Origin: Saussurea involucrata | Taxonomy: Eukaryota; Streptophyta; Magnoliopsida; Asterales; Asteraceae | Length of the DNA stretch: 64,000 nucleotides | Assembly: GCA_033807775.1 (NCBI GenBank) | Contig: CM066319.1 | Location: 139,984,983-140,048,982, forward strand | Direction: 5' to 3' | In this document: positions 1 to 11,610 of the stretch, in pieces | Layout of the letters: each line of letters begins with the position of its first letter | Position numbering within the stretch: position 1 is the stretch's first letter | Notes under the pieces: model-generated | What the model was told of the DNA's origin: nothing | The model's database searches: none | What the model saw: only the letters and a program-made list of their open reading frames with translations | Translations under genes and position numbers: made by a program

Positions 1-496
1 ATGAGCAAAATTCGAATATGAATTCAATTCCAATAATGAATTCAACATATTCACAACAATCAGAGAAGAGGATGAACTCACCTGCAACTCAATTCAGAGT
101 CTGAACAAAACGACTCAACCCAGTAACTCCAACTTCAAATCCGATTCTCCAATGATTCAATAACCTAATCATAAACCAAATTTGACTTATAATCATCCAT
201 CCTTAAACAATTGAATTGGAGGAGAAAATCGAATTTCTTACCGAACGAGAGTGAAGAACTCGATTTCTTTCTTTTTGCCCTTTTCAACCGACTTCAAACA
301 AAGAATTGAGATAATCTCAATTCTCAGCCGACTTCCTCTTTTATATACCAGATTTCACAAAATCACAATTTAGCCCAAAGCTATGGCCAAATACACTTTC
401 GACCCTTCGATTTTAAAATATAACATAACGTTTAAAATAACACCTTCTAATATTTTAAACGTTCCTCGTACAAAATTATGGTTTCGAGGTGTTACA
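1..496 (-). repeat. 3' LTR of element A, truncated by window edge
   Basis: Reads on the minus strand from TGTAACACCTCG at 496 leftward and matches 6354-6851 of the full LTR. A TATATAAA box lies at about 340-347 on the minus strand (the other copy has a changed TATA). Bases 350-496 are the start of U3. The rest of this LTR and its target duplication lie outside the window. Confidence 0.9.
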
Positions 497-510
497 ATTC
501 TCCCCAACTT
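497..510 (-). other. Polypurine tract of element A
   Basis: Minus-strand AAGTTGGGGAGAAT immediately precedes the 3' LTR start. This is the expected plus-strand primer site for reverse transcription. Confidence 0.75.
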
Positions 511-1888
511 GAAAATGATTTCGTCCTCGAAATCGAAACTATACAAACAAATGAGGATATCTATTCTTCATATTTCGAAGATAACAAACATGGAATATGT
601 TATGGATTCCTTCCAATTCAAGTGGAAGCTTCAACTGGTAGGCTGAAAGTCCTACACAGTGAAAGGTCCAAGAAAAACAAGGACTCAGTTTTTCCATGCT
701 TTTCAAATCCCATTTTACCTTTCCAAGAGGATACTTTTAACATTATTTGCTCCCCAACTTGAGAGTAACATGAAATTCTATTGGTCTCCTTTGGTTATTA
801 GTCGAAGCCCCACTTGCCCAGCCTCTAATCCTTGATCGGAACCCACAATCAAAATTTCCTAGTGAACTTATTTCTAAGACCCGGTTCCCAGGAGATAAAC
901 TAGTCCAGGATCGAGTTGGATCACAACCGCCATTGAAAACTAACCTTTTGATTTAGACAAATAGTGGGATCTGGCTATCCACAATATATGCCACTTATTA
1001 CTGGTCCATCGTCAAGAACACACACATAGCACCGGAGATTCCCATCTGGAGGGCTCGACGAGCTAACTGAGTGGCACGAATTCGTCGTGCTATACTTAAA
1101 ACTCTTTGATGTGCAAAAGCATCGTCAAGAATTGAATCACCTCCAATCACCTTCACGGTGGCAGACATGGCGGCTGCCTCCCGGCTTACAGCGTTTGGAA
1201 TAGATGATAGGAGGGTAGCTTCTATCTCCTTCCATTTTCGTTCTTCCTTTACTCTTCCCTTCCTCTTCGCGTCTTTGTATCAAGATTTCCCCTTCCAACT
1301 CCTTTTCTCTTATATAACTTTCTTGTATACTTTCAAACTGACTACGGTCTTTTGGCACTTAGATCCGAAAAACCAATGTTGTCAAGAAAGAGTCTTAACA
1401 CTCATCCTGTACACGTTCAGCCTTGGCAGTCAAACCAAGCAAAAGAAGTAGATAACCGCTAAATTATCCCACTTCCATTCAGGAATCTCCAAAGGTTGTA
1501 AACTCCCATAAGGTCGTTGATGTTCGGCCTTTACCAACGAACACGTCACACATTTCTCTACACATCGTGCCACATCTAACTACATAACCGGCCACCAATA
1601 GTGTAGTTTCAAGTCTCTATACATCTTAGTACTTCCAGGATGTATATAATAGTTGGACTTGTGGGCGTCTTCAAGAAGTAACTCCCGGTTTCCCCCAATC
1701 TTTGGTACCCATATACGGCCTTGGAAGAGTTTAATTTATCGACCATCTTCAGTCAGTTGAAGACGTTGCTTAACCATAACTTCATCTTTAAGATTTTCTT
1801 TTGTAAAGTTCTAAAAACTGACTCTTGCTTTTCAGTCTATACTAACTTTACATTCTTCCGTGTTAGAATTGTCAGGAAAGAGGCAATC
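511..1888 (-). pseudogene. Element A pol remnant (RNase H/integrase, decayed)
   Basis: The minus strand at about 1478-1750 still reads as an integrase N-terminal HHCC zinc finger: a conserved VWVP block, IHPG, YWWP, a CVxC pair and KAEHQRP, followed by IPEWKW. The RNase H domain expected between RT and integrase is missing or unrecognisable, and below 1478 only scattered integrase-like fragments remain, with stops in all frames. This is a dead gene portion shortened by deletions. Short open frames on both strands here are chance. Confidence 0.65.
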
Positions 1889-3240
1889 TTAAAAATCCTT
1901 TATGAATCTTCGGTAATAGCCTGCCAAACCCAAGAAACTCCGTATCTCCGAGGAGTTCTTCGGTGTTTTCCAACTCATCGTCGCTTCTATCTTCGTCGGA
2001 TCTACTTTGACTCCTTCGTAAGTAATTACATGACCGAGAGATTGTACCTCCTTTAAATAAAATTCACATTTTGAGAACTTGGCGTACAATTTCTCTTTTC
2101 TTAGATCATCTAAGACTTCACGAAGGTGACATTCGTGATCGGTTTCATTGTTTGAATAAACAAGCATGTCATGTATAAATACGATGATTGGCTTGTCTAA
2201 GAAAGGTCGACACAACCTGTTCATTAAATCCATGAACACATCCGGAACAGTTGTCAATCCAAAAGGCATCACGAGGAATTCATAATGCCCATACCTTGTT
2301 CTAAACGTCGTCTTGGGTACATCTTCATCTCTTACCCTTACTTGATGATAGCCCGATCTTAAATCAATCTTTGAGAAGTATCCCACACCTTAAAGTTGAT
2401 CGAACAAGTTGTCAATCCTTGGGAGTGGATACTTATTCTTAATGGTCACCTTGTTCAACTCTCTGTAGTCAATGCACATTCTCATAGTGCCATCCTTCTT
2501 CTTGACAAAAAACACTTGAGCTCCCCAGGGTGACGAACTTGGTCTAACAAAACCTTTCTCAAGCAGTTCTTGTAGCTGAGACATCATCTCCTTCATTTCG
2601 GTCGGGGCTAGTCTGTATGGTGCACGTGCTATCGGTGTCGCTCCTGGAACAAGATTAATCTTGAATTCCACTTGTCGTTCTGGTGATAAGCTTGGAAGAT
2701 CATCAGGAAACACATCTGGAAATTCACATACCACCCTTATATCCTTCATTTGATTCTTTTCAACTTTAGCATCCACCACATATGCCAAATATGATAAACA
2801 TCCTTTCACTAAACATTTGTGAGCTTTAGCTATCGAAATCAACGGAACATCCCCTTTTCTCTTTTCGCTATAAATGAAAACAACATCATTTTTGGATATA
2901 GGGATCCGAATTAATTTCTTAGTACAAAGAATTTCTACCTGATTACTCACCAACCAGTCCATACCAACAACTATATCAAACCCACCAATTTCCATTAGAA
3001 TCAAATCAATTGGAAATTCCTTTCCTTCTACCATAAGGGTGAAGCCTTCAAGTTTCTCACGAACTATGACTTGACCCCCGTTAGCTATTTCAACTACTAA
3101 GGCATCTTCCACAATAGTGACTGGCATAGCTAACTTTTAATAAAAGATTGCAATACAAAAGACAAGTTGGCACCACTATCAAATAATATATACGCATGTA
3201 TAGAATCAACAAGGAATGTATCAGAAACTACATTCGCTGA
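1889..3240 (-). pseudogene. Element A protease-reverse transcriptase, inactivated
   Basis: The protease site DSGA is seen on the minus strand near 3180, followed by a one-base frame change at about 3135 and then a long frame with VGMDWL, the RT entry block (FVKKKDGTMRMCIDYRELNK) and PLPRIDNLFDQL. An in-frame TAA at about 2387-2389 replaces a glutamine codon position of relatives. RT continues with FSKIDLRSGYHQ, MPFGLT and KFSKCEF. The catalytic FIDD motif of relatives reads FIHD here, so the second metal-binding aspartate is lost and the enzyme would be dead even without the stop. Confidence 0.85.
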
Positions 3241-4514
3241 TTCCTTAGCTTCTTCCGCCATCATGTGAAATGCTCAGCCCGCTGGTCTTGGGGTATTGGG
3301 TTTCTTCTCTTGATTCCCACTATTCTTTAGCTATGGGAAATCCCTTCGGTAATAACCGGGTGTCTTACATTCAAAACATGTTGGTCCTTGGATGGGACAG
3401 TTCCCCATGGTGTGACCACTCTTACCACACTTGAAACATTCTAGTGGAGTCACTCGACACGGACCAAAGTGTTTGCTTTTACATTTCTGGCACCAATTTG
3501 GTTCCCGGCGAGGTTCAAACGAGGATTCCTGACAAATAGCCTGGATTTCTGAGAAGATTCTGATCGACCTTCCCACTTTCTCTTATCCCTCACTTGAGCT
3601 TTCTCAGCTTTATCCTTTGTATAGACTTCTTCTATAATTTTTGCTTCCTCAATTGTCTCCCTCAGAGTCAAAGTTTTGGAATTTCTGACTCTGGACATCA
3701 TATCACCTGGTAAGCCTTTCAAATACGCCTTGATCTTTTCTTTTTCAATTGAGGCCACATGCCCCACCAAATTCAACTTCTTCAGAAAGACGCGAGTGTA
3801 CTCCCGTACTGATGAAGTACCCTTCTTAAGCGTTCTGAATTCTTCTTCAATCCGGTCCATTTCGTTTTCGTTACAATATTCTTCCAATATCTTTCTTTTG
3901 AACGACTCCCAGGTCATTGCTGCCAAAACCGGAGCCATCACGGTTGATGTCACGACATTCCACCATGTCAAAGCATTTCCTCATAACATTTGGGATCCGA
4001 ATCTGACCTTTGACTCTTCGTCACATTCACAGACCCTAAATGCTTGCTCCATCGCTCTAATCCAATTCATCTACGCAATTGGATTATCTGAACCAGCAAA
4101 TTCAGGTGGCTTGCAACTTAAAAACGTCTTGTATGAACAAACTTTCTCCATCCTCCTATTAACATTCATTACTGGGTTAACAGGTGGAGTTACAGTGCCG
4201 CTACCCATTTCTGGTCTTTGTGACTCGACGCTTCGGTCATTCAGCATTTTCATAAGCATCTCTTATTGTTGAGTCAGTGCAACATTCATAACCCGCATCA
4301 TATTTTCCATCATACGGGACTCCATATTAGATTTTGTCGTCACCGAATTAGAAGTACAAACATTAGTTCGATGCGTTTGACTTCCTCCCTCCCCTATGAT
4401 AGGTGGCCTTGGTGGACTTGTATTAGCTCCACCCCTTTCAGGTTGATTTTCCACCATTTCGTTTGCCGCACAATCCTCCGAGGAAGTAGAAGATCTATTT
4501 GGTATATTAACCAT
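3241..4514 (-). pseudogene. Element A gag, broken
   Basis: Gag should form the particle shell and bind element RNA. A start is likely at about 4514 (MVNIPNRSS...). The retrotransposon-gag core is at about 3460-3970 (W-W-x-V, then W-E-S-F-K-R and REYTRVF), with zinc knuckles at 3331-3470 of the form CxKCxSxHxGPC, CFKCGKSGHTMGNC and CFECKTPGYYRRDF. The last has lost its final Cys. At least three frame breaks (about 3980-4070, 4260 and 3450-3580) split it, so no full Gag could be made. Confidence 0.8.
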
Positions 4515-4849
4515 CGTATTCTGATAATCACAAAAGATAACCATAAGAAATGGCTATACGCAACCCAAACACAAGGAAACATACTTTAACGTTCGTTAAT
4601 CGTCGTAACAATTAGAAACAAGTACGCTTACGTAACAATATATTCATAATAACAATAGCTAATTGAAATTATGAACATACTTCACATAAGAATTCTCGTT
4701 ACCATCATCACAGTTCGTAATTCACGTATTTCCGTCGACTCTAAGACTATCCCGTCTTAGTATTTTTACCCAATCTCACATATCATAACTTAATCATCTC
4801 AGCTTAAGTCTAGGTATCTTACGATTATACCTAGTTCACTTAAACTACA

Positions 4850-4861
4850 GCTCTGATACCA
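4850..4861 (-). other. Primer-binding site of element A
   Basis: Minus strand TGGTATCAGAGC, complementary to the 3' end of plant initiator tRNA-Met, three bases from the LTR end (TTTCA at 4865). It fixes the LTR boundary and the element orientation. Confidence 0.9.
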
Positions 4862-5529
4862 AACTGAAACACCCTAAAAATCACCATAAATTTAAACCTT
4901 AAATTTATCAAAGTATACTACAATATCTTCCAATACTTTCATACACAAATGGAGAATTAGTAACGAAGGTTCATATTTACAACTGAATTATCAAAAACAA
5001 CCTACTAATCTAATCCATAACAATAAGATCAGATTATAAGGGTTGTCTAGGTGATCTTCCAAAATATCTTAGTTATAAACTAATCTCTCCATTTCATCTC
5101 CAAAAGCTATGACTCCAAAAGTCACTATCCACTCATCACTTCACATCCCTTCCCGAGCCAGTACCTGCTAAAAAAATTAACTTGGAAACATTAGGCTTGT
5201 GCCTAGTGAGAACATCCAGTTTTAAATCAAAATCTTTATAAACTTTGAAAACCCAATTTGTAAACAAAGCATATAGAATAACCTTTTCGCAAATCTTCTT
5301 ACCGTACACATAACATCTTTCGATGACGGGAATCATACCCGATTCCATGAATATGACAAACACTAAGTAAGTCATAGTATCATGTTTAAGAGCGCCACTA
5401 CGAATCACAGAAGATTCTAGATTACAACTCATGTCCAAGAAATTACAATTAAGCGCCATGCCTATTTCTTGGTGTGGAAATAGAGACTACAATTAAGAGT
5501 CATGCATATCCTTTATCTTCCAATAGAAA

Positions 5530-5885
5530 TCGGGAATTACAATTAAGTGCCATGCCTATTCCACGATTTCACATCACAATACGAAATGGAATTACCATTA
5601 AGTGTTCGGCCTATTCCTCACTTCAAATCAATGGGAATTACGATTAAGTGCCACGCCTATTCCACGTTTATCACATCACAATACGAAATGGGAATTACCA
5701 TTAAGTGCCTGGCCTATTCCTCATTTCAAATCAACGGGAATTACGATTAAGTGCCACGCCTATTCCACGTTTATCACATCACAATACGAAATGGGAATTA
5801 CCATTAAGTGCCCGACATATTCCTCATTTCAAATCAACGGAAATTACGATTAAGTGCCATGCCTATTCCAAGTTTATCACATAAT
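5530..5885 (-). repeat. About 103-bp tandem repeat in LTR of A
   Basis: About 3.5 copies of a 102-103 bp unit (the marker ATACGAAATG recurs at 5579, 5681 and 5784). Each unit is two related halves of about 50 bp, each carrying GGAATAGGC...GTAATTCC as an imperfect inverted repeat on the minus strand. Confidence 0.85.
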
Positions 5886-6120
5886 GCTAATGCCTATGGA
5901 TCCATTACACTTACTAGCATACGTGCGTATCAAAACCAAATCATACATCAAATCATATTAAAGTCAGTTTATAAGTATGTTCGTACTGTTAAAGTTGCAA
6001 TCCAATTGATCAAGAATGTCCTCTATCAAAAGTTACTGGAAAATCATTAATTACCGGACACTTCTGGAAAACTATCCGGACTAAGTGTCCGGGAAACACA
6101 ATCCGGAAAACTCGATCCGG

Positions 6121-6262
6121 GACTCAATTTGGGACTCCAATTCGGGACTCAATCTGGGACTCCAATCTGGGACTCCAATCCGGGACTCCAATACGAGACT
6201 CCAATCCTGGACTCCAATCCGGGACTCCAATCCGGGACTCCAATACGTGACTCCAATTCGGG
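6121..6262. repeat. 13-bp minisatellite in LTR of A
   Basis: About eleven copies of a 12-13 bp unit, GACTCCAATCCGG with variants. The units supply repeated CCGG sites, preceded at 6055-6120 by further TCCGGA motifs. Confidence 0.9.
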
Positions 6263-6851
6263 AACTTTATTTCCGGACTATTCGAACCTTTTTCATACCA
6301 AAATCGTTTTTCCAAATTCTTACGTCAATTTAACTATATTTCTATTGATACATATGAGCAAAATTCGAATATGACTTCAATTCCAATAATGAATTCAACA
6401 TATTCACAACATCAGAGAAGAGAATGAACTCACCTGCAACTCAATTCAGAGTCTGAACAAAACGACTCAACCCAGTAACTCCAACTTCAAATCTAATTCT
6501 CCAATGATTCAATAACCTAATCATAAACCAAATTTGACTTATAATCATCCATCCTTAAACAATTGAATTGGAGGAGAAAATCGAATTTCTTACCGAACGA
6601 GAGTGAAGAACTCGATTTCTTTCTTTCTGTCCTTTTCAACCGACTTCAAACAAAGAATTGAGATAATCTCAATTCTCAATCGACTTCCTCTTTTATACAC
6701 CAGATTTCACAAAATCACAATTTAGCCCAAAACTATAGCCAAATACACTTTCGACCCTTCAATTTTAAAATATAACATAACGTTTAAAATAACACCTTCT
6801 AATATTTTAAACGTTCCTAGTACAAAATTATGGAAATTCCGATGTGTTACA

Positions 6852-7103
6852 CATGGACAAAAATCCAGTTCACAAAAGGAGTCCATGATCACGCACCCTT
6901 TTCACGGATTTTTTGGGTATTTTCGTGCAATTGAAGAGATTTTGGGCATTTCAATAAGTCGTTGGTCAACTTGGGGCATTTTAATTAATTTCCCTTATAA
7001 AATCAACGATAAAGTGACCATAGTCCAAAAAAATAATCATATTTAATACATCCAATTTTCAAAAACATATTATATAATTAAAAATAGTCTAAGAAGTAAA
7101 AAA
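6852..7103. other. Unassigned spacer between A and D
   Basis: AT-rich sequence with no reading frame I recognise. It begins with CATGGAC, repeated inverted as GTCCATG at 6881-6887. Whether the first bases are the target duplication of A cannot be tested because the left end of A is outside the window. Confidence 0.4.
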
Positions 7104-7859
7104 TGTAACACCCTGATTTTTATCTCAATTGAAGAAATGTTGAACTAGGGGAAATAAGTAAGGAAAGAACTAATTATGGAGTATGGCTATAGTATCATGC
7201 AGTTGTGACATCTGTCACAATAGCACCAATGGTATTGAAAGTATGGTAGTCTCGGCTATAGTGCCATGTGATTGTGACATATGTCACAATAGCAATGGCG
7301 TTACCTAGTGGTTGGTCGTCCCAACGAATGTGCCATGTAATTATGACAATGGGGTAGCACCTGTAATTTTTGGGTAAGCACCGTTTCAAGTTAGTGCGGA
7401 AATCGATCTTTTAAGAGAGATAGAAGAAATAGGATTTTGGGCTTAAATCCTAGATTTTATGGTCTTGTTGGATGAAGAATACAAATACGAGTCTAATGGT
7501 TCTTTTCGGAGCAAAAACGGAACTAAAACGAAGAAGTTATGACCAAAATAGTGTTCGATACATTCTGTGTTATAGTGCCCGCGATTGTAACACTGTCACT
7601 ATAGCATGTCACAATAGCCGGATGCCAAAAACTCTCAGTACGATTTGTGCGATTGTGACACTATCACAATAGCATGTCTCAATAGCATGAATGTACCAAA
7701 GCCTTAAAAATACAATGTTTCAACCATTACTCTCACTTCTAATCTCTTCCTTTCTCTTCCAAGTCGACCTACCACCCTCTTATATGAACCCTAACTCATT
7801 TTGGGGCTAAGTTCTTGTAAATCAAAGTGTTCCTTCATCATCTATGCAAGTGGTTCATC
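7104..7859 (+). repeat. Truncated LTR (D) of a plus-strand gypsy-type element
   Basis: Begins TGTAACACCCTG, the standard start of chromovirus LTRs, and has a TATATGAA promoter box at 7781-7788. It is broken at 7859 by insertion of element H. It contains several short palindromes built on TTGTGACA/TGTCACAA. No second copy or internal domain is visible, so the assignment rests on the LTR start, the TATA box and the general plan. It could also be a solo LTR. Confidence 0.5.
7203..7675. repeat. Series of GTGACA/TGTCAC hairpins in LTR D
   Basis: Inverted repeats at 7203-7220 (TTGTGACA-TC-TGTCACAA), 7271-7290 (a perfect 20-base palindrome) and 7652-7670 (ATTGTGA...TCACAAT), each followed by AATAGC, plus a weaker copy at 7582-7605. 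They form a loose array of four related units. Confidence 0.75.
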
Positions 7860-8515
7860 TGTTGGTGCAAGATTCAAGTGTTCTATTGGTCCCAAAGGGG
7901 TTATACAAGTTTGTAGAAGGGGGGGGGGGAGGGGTTGAATACAAACACACGATTTTTATCTTTCTAAATTGTTTATTGATATGTATCAAACAATTTACAG
8001 TTTGTTGCGGAACAAGATTAAGGAATAAACCTAATCTAAACAAACTATGAGAATCACTAAGATTTCTTGCACTAGAAATAAGAGAGAAGGAAATAAGAAC
8101 ACTTAAGACAAATATTCTAACACACAGATTCAGCAAGAGAAGGAATGGCCGAGCTCTTCAAGAATGAAGTAGGGTTTCCTTTATATACTGCATGCATTTA
8201 ATGCACAACAGTACACCTTTACACGTGGCAGCCTCTAGTTGGTTGCATGGTTTGACTTTAGTAGACAACCTAGTGGCCGCATGATGAACAGTGTAGAATC
8301 AGAGTTGGTTGTACGATTCTGGACAAAAGGGATGTTCGTTCTGACAGATCGTATAAAAGGCGTGCAAGGGGATAAGATAAAAGTTACTTGTAGATGAGGC
8401 TTCATGATCATCGTTCGCTGAATGATTCTTTATCAGCGAATGATAAAGTTCAGCGTTCGCTGAAGTCTTCTACTTGAAACTTCACGTTGAGTGGACAGGT
8501 CTTGGCTTCGCTGAT
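7860..8515 (-). repeat. LTR of H, distal part (R/U5)
   Basis: Continues the LTR at 50049-50377 across the B insertion; total about 985 bp. A TATATAA box is at 8181-8187 (minus strand). It has many copies of the word TTCGCTGA/TCAGCGAA near 8410-8515. The end is CAACA at 7860, preceded by TCATC, a possible target duplication. A G-run of about ten lies at 7920-7930. Confidence 0.65.
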
Positions 8516-9607
8516 TGTAACGACCTGGTTCTATAACATGCATCAAATAACATATATTGCATAACATCATTACATAACAAAAGATACATGTACGGTCCCT
8601 TAGTCTTTACAAACATAGTAGATAATTCATTACAACTTTTTGCTAATTAATTTACATTGTAACTAATAACAAAGTTATACTGCTAAACACCTCACGGTCT
8701 TCAAAATATAAGTCTTCCAAAAGCTAGTCACGAATTATCCTTCTTACTTGCTCTTACTCAATCCACGACCTGGAATACATATTTTTAAAACAAAATGAGG
8801 GTTAGACCTAGTGGTCTAAGTGAGAAAATATGTGTCAGTTTAAAACCATTTGCACAAACACCATATACATAACACAATTATGAATACCAAATATGACTCA
8901 TGCATTGTGTACTTTCCTGTCTCAATTCCATGGCCATATTAGATGGTTGCGAGCCAACTAATAAATTTACTCCGCTGTACTAAAATTACAGCCAACACCG
9001 CTGTCCCTCCGTACAGCCAACTCCATCGGTCCTAAGCCCGGCCAACTTGTACTCATGTAGTGTAATAGTCATATAAACATAATATGCACACTATTACACT
9101 ATTTATCACATTCTCATTCCACATATATATATGTATTCCAGTTTTAAAAACGTTTTAAAGTAAAACTCACCTGATTGCTTATTAAAACGCTTTCAAGCTT
9201 TTCCCAACAGATTCAGCTTTCACTCCAAATTCACAGAATATACAAATATCCATTTACCAAATGGAACACATAATACTTACTAGAGCTAAGAACTCGAGAT
9301 AAACCTATCTAACTCTTATCCTCAAATGTTTCCCCCAAACCCAAACTTATATCCAGTCCTCATTCATATCCTATTCAAGAGTCAACAAAACACAAAACTA
9401 CTAGATACTCAAAAGTATCAGAAATCTCAAAAATGACCAAACAGCTAAAGTTTCCGGATACTACAATACTATCCGGACAACTCAAATAATTCGGACAACA
9501 TAACTTTCTGGACAATCTAAATAATCCGGACAACACCACTTTCCGGACGACATAAACAATCCGGACGACACCCGGAAACCAAAGAAATCAGGACACCATC
9601 CGGTAAC
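8516..9607 (-). repeat. 3' LTR of B, distal part
   Basis: Starts TGTAACGACCTGG and matches 48393-49490. It contains paired GCTGT/ACAGC hairpins at 8974-8992 and 9000-9017, a TTAGACC-TAGT-GGTCTAA hairpin at 8802-8819, donor-like CAG|GTGAGTTTTA at 9170 and acceptor-like ATTCCAG|GTCG at 8770 (minus strand), and many TCCGGA motifs at 9440-9600. Confidence 0.9.
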
Positions 9608-10527
9608 TGTTAATGCCAAAAATCGCACCAAAGGGACAACTTAAGGTCGATGTGGACTTAAACAACTAAAGAAAGAATCTTTCGACGAGACGTGCGACGA
9701 GGATAAAAATAAAGAAACAAGGGATTTGATGACGCAGGAAAAACCTCAAACGAGGAAAAAACCTGCGGACGACAGGGGGTGTCGTCGCTGCACTATGGTC
9801 GCCAATCAGGGGCGATGTCCTTAGATACTGGTGTCGATCGTACAGTGATTACAATACAAATGAAGAAAATGCTTCGAAATGTAAAGTACAAGTGTTTGAA
9901 TGTAAAACAGGTGTTTGTCGTGTGAATACAAAGTGTGAACTGCTGGTCGAGAGTTGTTGTCGTGCGTCGAGAGCGATACTTAGAATGATGGTTCTTCACT
10001 TCAGGTGTTCTTGAATATTGCTTTGGTTGTTACTCGTCGGATACTCGATGTTCAGTGTTCGGTCCTTGAAATGATGATTGAACTCGGTCTTTATAGTCTT
10101 CGGGAGCTTTAATTAGCTCATTGATTGCTTCATTTAACAGCTATGACGGCTGCAACGGTCTGTAACGGTTGTCGGAGTGATTATCCATGATGATCTTCGT
10201 CTGTTACGGCTATCGATCGTTGATGGTTGCGTCGGTTATATCCGTTGCTCCTTAATGGCTTTGACTCCTGCATTAAACACTTAACAAACGTAACAGTCAA
10301 GGTTAACGTTAGTTTGGTCGAGGTCGCATGGTTCTATGCGACGGTCGTGCAGGACGGGCGATGATATGGTTGAGCGTCATGGGGGACGTACGACTTACCT
10401 TTTACGAGAGATGACGGATGTTTTCTGGGTTCTTGTCGAGACCTTATTTTAATACAAGATATAGTCCCTAATCATACGTCTTACCTGTTCTGGTCGCGGT
10501 CGAGCGACGTTATTTTTTGCCCAAACA
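9608..10527 (-). repeat. 3' LTR of Tat element
   Basis: TGTTAATGCC...CCCAAACA, matched by 42124-43042. It contains a 7-bp stem GTCGCAT/ATGCGAC at 10323-10342. Confidence 0.9.
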
Positions 10528-10927
10528 GTTTGCCCCCAAAATTTGAAAATTGAATGTCAAATTTAAGTTTTAAATTTTTCTTGTCGAAGACTTGTGACCT
10601 GGGTTGAGGGATTTACCTGGTTATCGTGGAACTAGACCGGTTCGCCTTTAACTGAACGAAAAGTTGAAAAGGGAACGAGGTCATGACGTCATGATGACAC
10701 ACGATTGTGCTTACCAGCTGTCGATGATAGGTGTCGACGATCCCTGTGGTCATACGAAGGGACGAGAGCACACGGTGATCATAAAAGGGCTCGACCTGAC
10801 ATGATCGACTGCATAAATAAAGATTATGATGGATCTTTTCTTGGCGATTTCCGTTTGATTAAAACTTGCAAGAATCTTTGACCTAATTTAAGTTTTTCTG
10901 AGATCATATAAGATACGACTCTCCAGT
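10528..10927. other. Tat polypurine tract and promoter region of antisense gene
   Basis: On the minus strand AATTTTGGGGGCAAAC (10528-10543) is the polypurine tract next to the 3' LTR. On the plus strand a TATA-like CATAAATAAAG at about 10811 precedes the antisense gene by roughly 115 bases. The rest shows no frame. Confidence 0.6.
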
Positions 10928-11531
10928 TTGCGTATGCGACGCAAGTCTATCGCTAGAAAGCCTAGAAAAAACTGGGATATCTGGGGCCTTTCAGAAGTGC
11001 AAATCAATTTAACGGGGCTGGCAATGTCGTCAGAGCCTAGAAGCACCATTAAAAACGAAGAAGATCTCGACGACTTTAGAAGTCTGGCGAGGATTCCCAT
11101 GGGGATTACCGTAAGCAAGGTTGGCAAGGTTCGACCGGAAATGTGCCCCGAGGGGTACGTTGTTATATACGAATACCCGTTCAAAATAGGCTTTCACTGG
11201 CCATATTCGCCTTTAGTCAAAGAGTTCATGTGTGAATTTGATCTTTCGTCGGGGCAATTGATGCCCCAGTTCTGGCAAGTTATCTTGATCATCGAACGAC
11301 TTACCTCCAACTGGAATCCACCGATGAATGTGAGGGACCTTCTGACGGCGTATAAGGTCAAGAATGACCGGTACCGTCGCTATAGTTTGTTTTCAAGGTT
11401 CAAGGGTGATCGTACCCTGGTTTTAAATACTGCTGTCAACGACCGTGGATGGAAGAAGAGGTACGTATTCGTACGGGTGTCGACGCTGGACACTGATAGT
11501 GACTGGATTAGGGAGGGTTGGAATATGACGG
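10928..11531 (+). pseudogene. Antisense gene of Tat element, exon 1
   Basis: First coding exon of a gene running opposite to the Tat gag. The protein resembles the domain annotated as putative gypsy-type transposon (Transposase_28, PF04195) from memory: a Y-x-YPFKIGFHWPYSPLVKEF block followed by LSSGQLMPQFWQVI and a WxPPMNVRDLL segment. The exon ends at 11531 in front of GTGAGCC; the intron ends TGCGTAG at 11606. The next four bases and the target duplication are then interrupted by Athila. The start at 10928 is the first in-frame ATG after the TATA-like box. Its role is unknown. Confidence 0.6.
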
Positions 11532-11610
11532 GTGAGCCTTTGATTGTATTCATGTTATTCTGTTGCTCGATTGTTTTTTTCGACTGATCTTCTTTTTTAT
11601 GCGTAGATAT

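Larger units (their letters stand above)
1..6851 (-). mobile_element. Element A: degenerate Ty3/gypsy chromovirus
   Basis: Minus-strand LTR retrotransposon. The 5' LTR is at 4865-6851, the primer-binding site at 4850-4861, then gag, protease and reverse transcriptase, remains of integrase, a polypurine tract, and a 3' LTR cut by the window edge at base 1. The two LTR copies agree closely over the ~500 bases both present but with scattered differences, so the copy is not recent. The pol region after RT is only about 1.4 kb instead of roughly 2.7 kb, so it has lost sequence. Placement as a chromovirus (Tekay/Del-like) rests on RT similarity to the other elements here and on the initiator-Met-type primer site; the chromodomain itself is not recognisable. 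Confidence 0.85.
4865..6851 (-). repeat. 5' LTR of element A
   Basis: 1987 bp, from TGTAACACATCGG (minus strand, 6851) to GGGTGTTTCA (4865). It holds two minisatellites (5530-5885 and 6121-6262), a donor-like GCAG|GTGAGTTC at 6433, an acceptor-like TTTTTAGCAG|GTAC at 5165, and a small hairpin CTAGGC-ACAA-GCCTAA at 5191-5206. Between these sites lies the array of repeated GGAAT...ATTCC inverted repeats. Confidence 0.9.

Noticed and set aside
5136..5459. 107-codon minus-strand frame in LTR of A
   Set aside because: Lies in R/U5 of the LTR and crosses the hairpin and acceptor-like site; no recognisable protein.
6852..6887. Small inverted-repeat transposon (CATGGAC...GTCCATG)
   Set aside because: A 7-base stem with a 22-base loop and no duplication; too weak.
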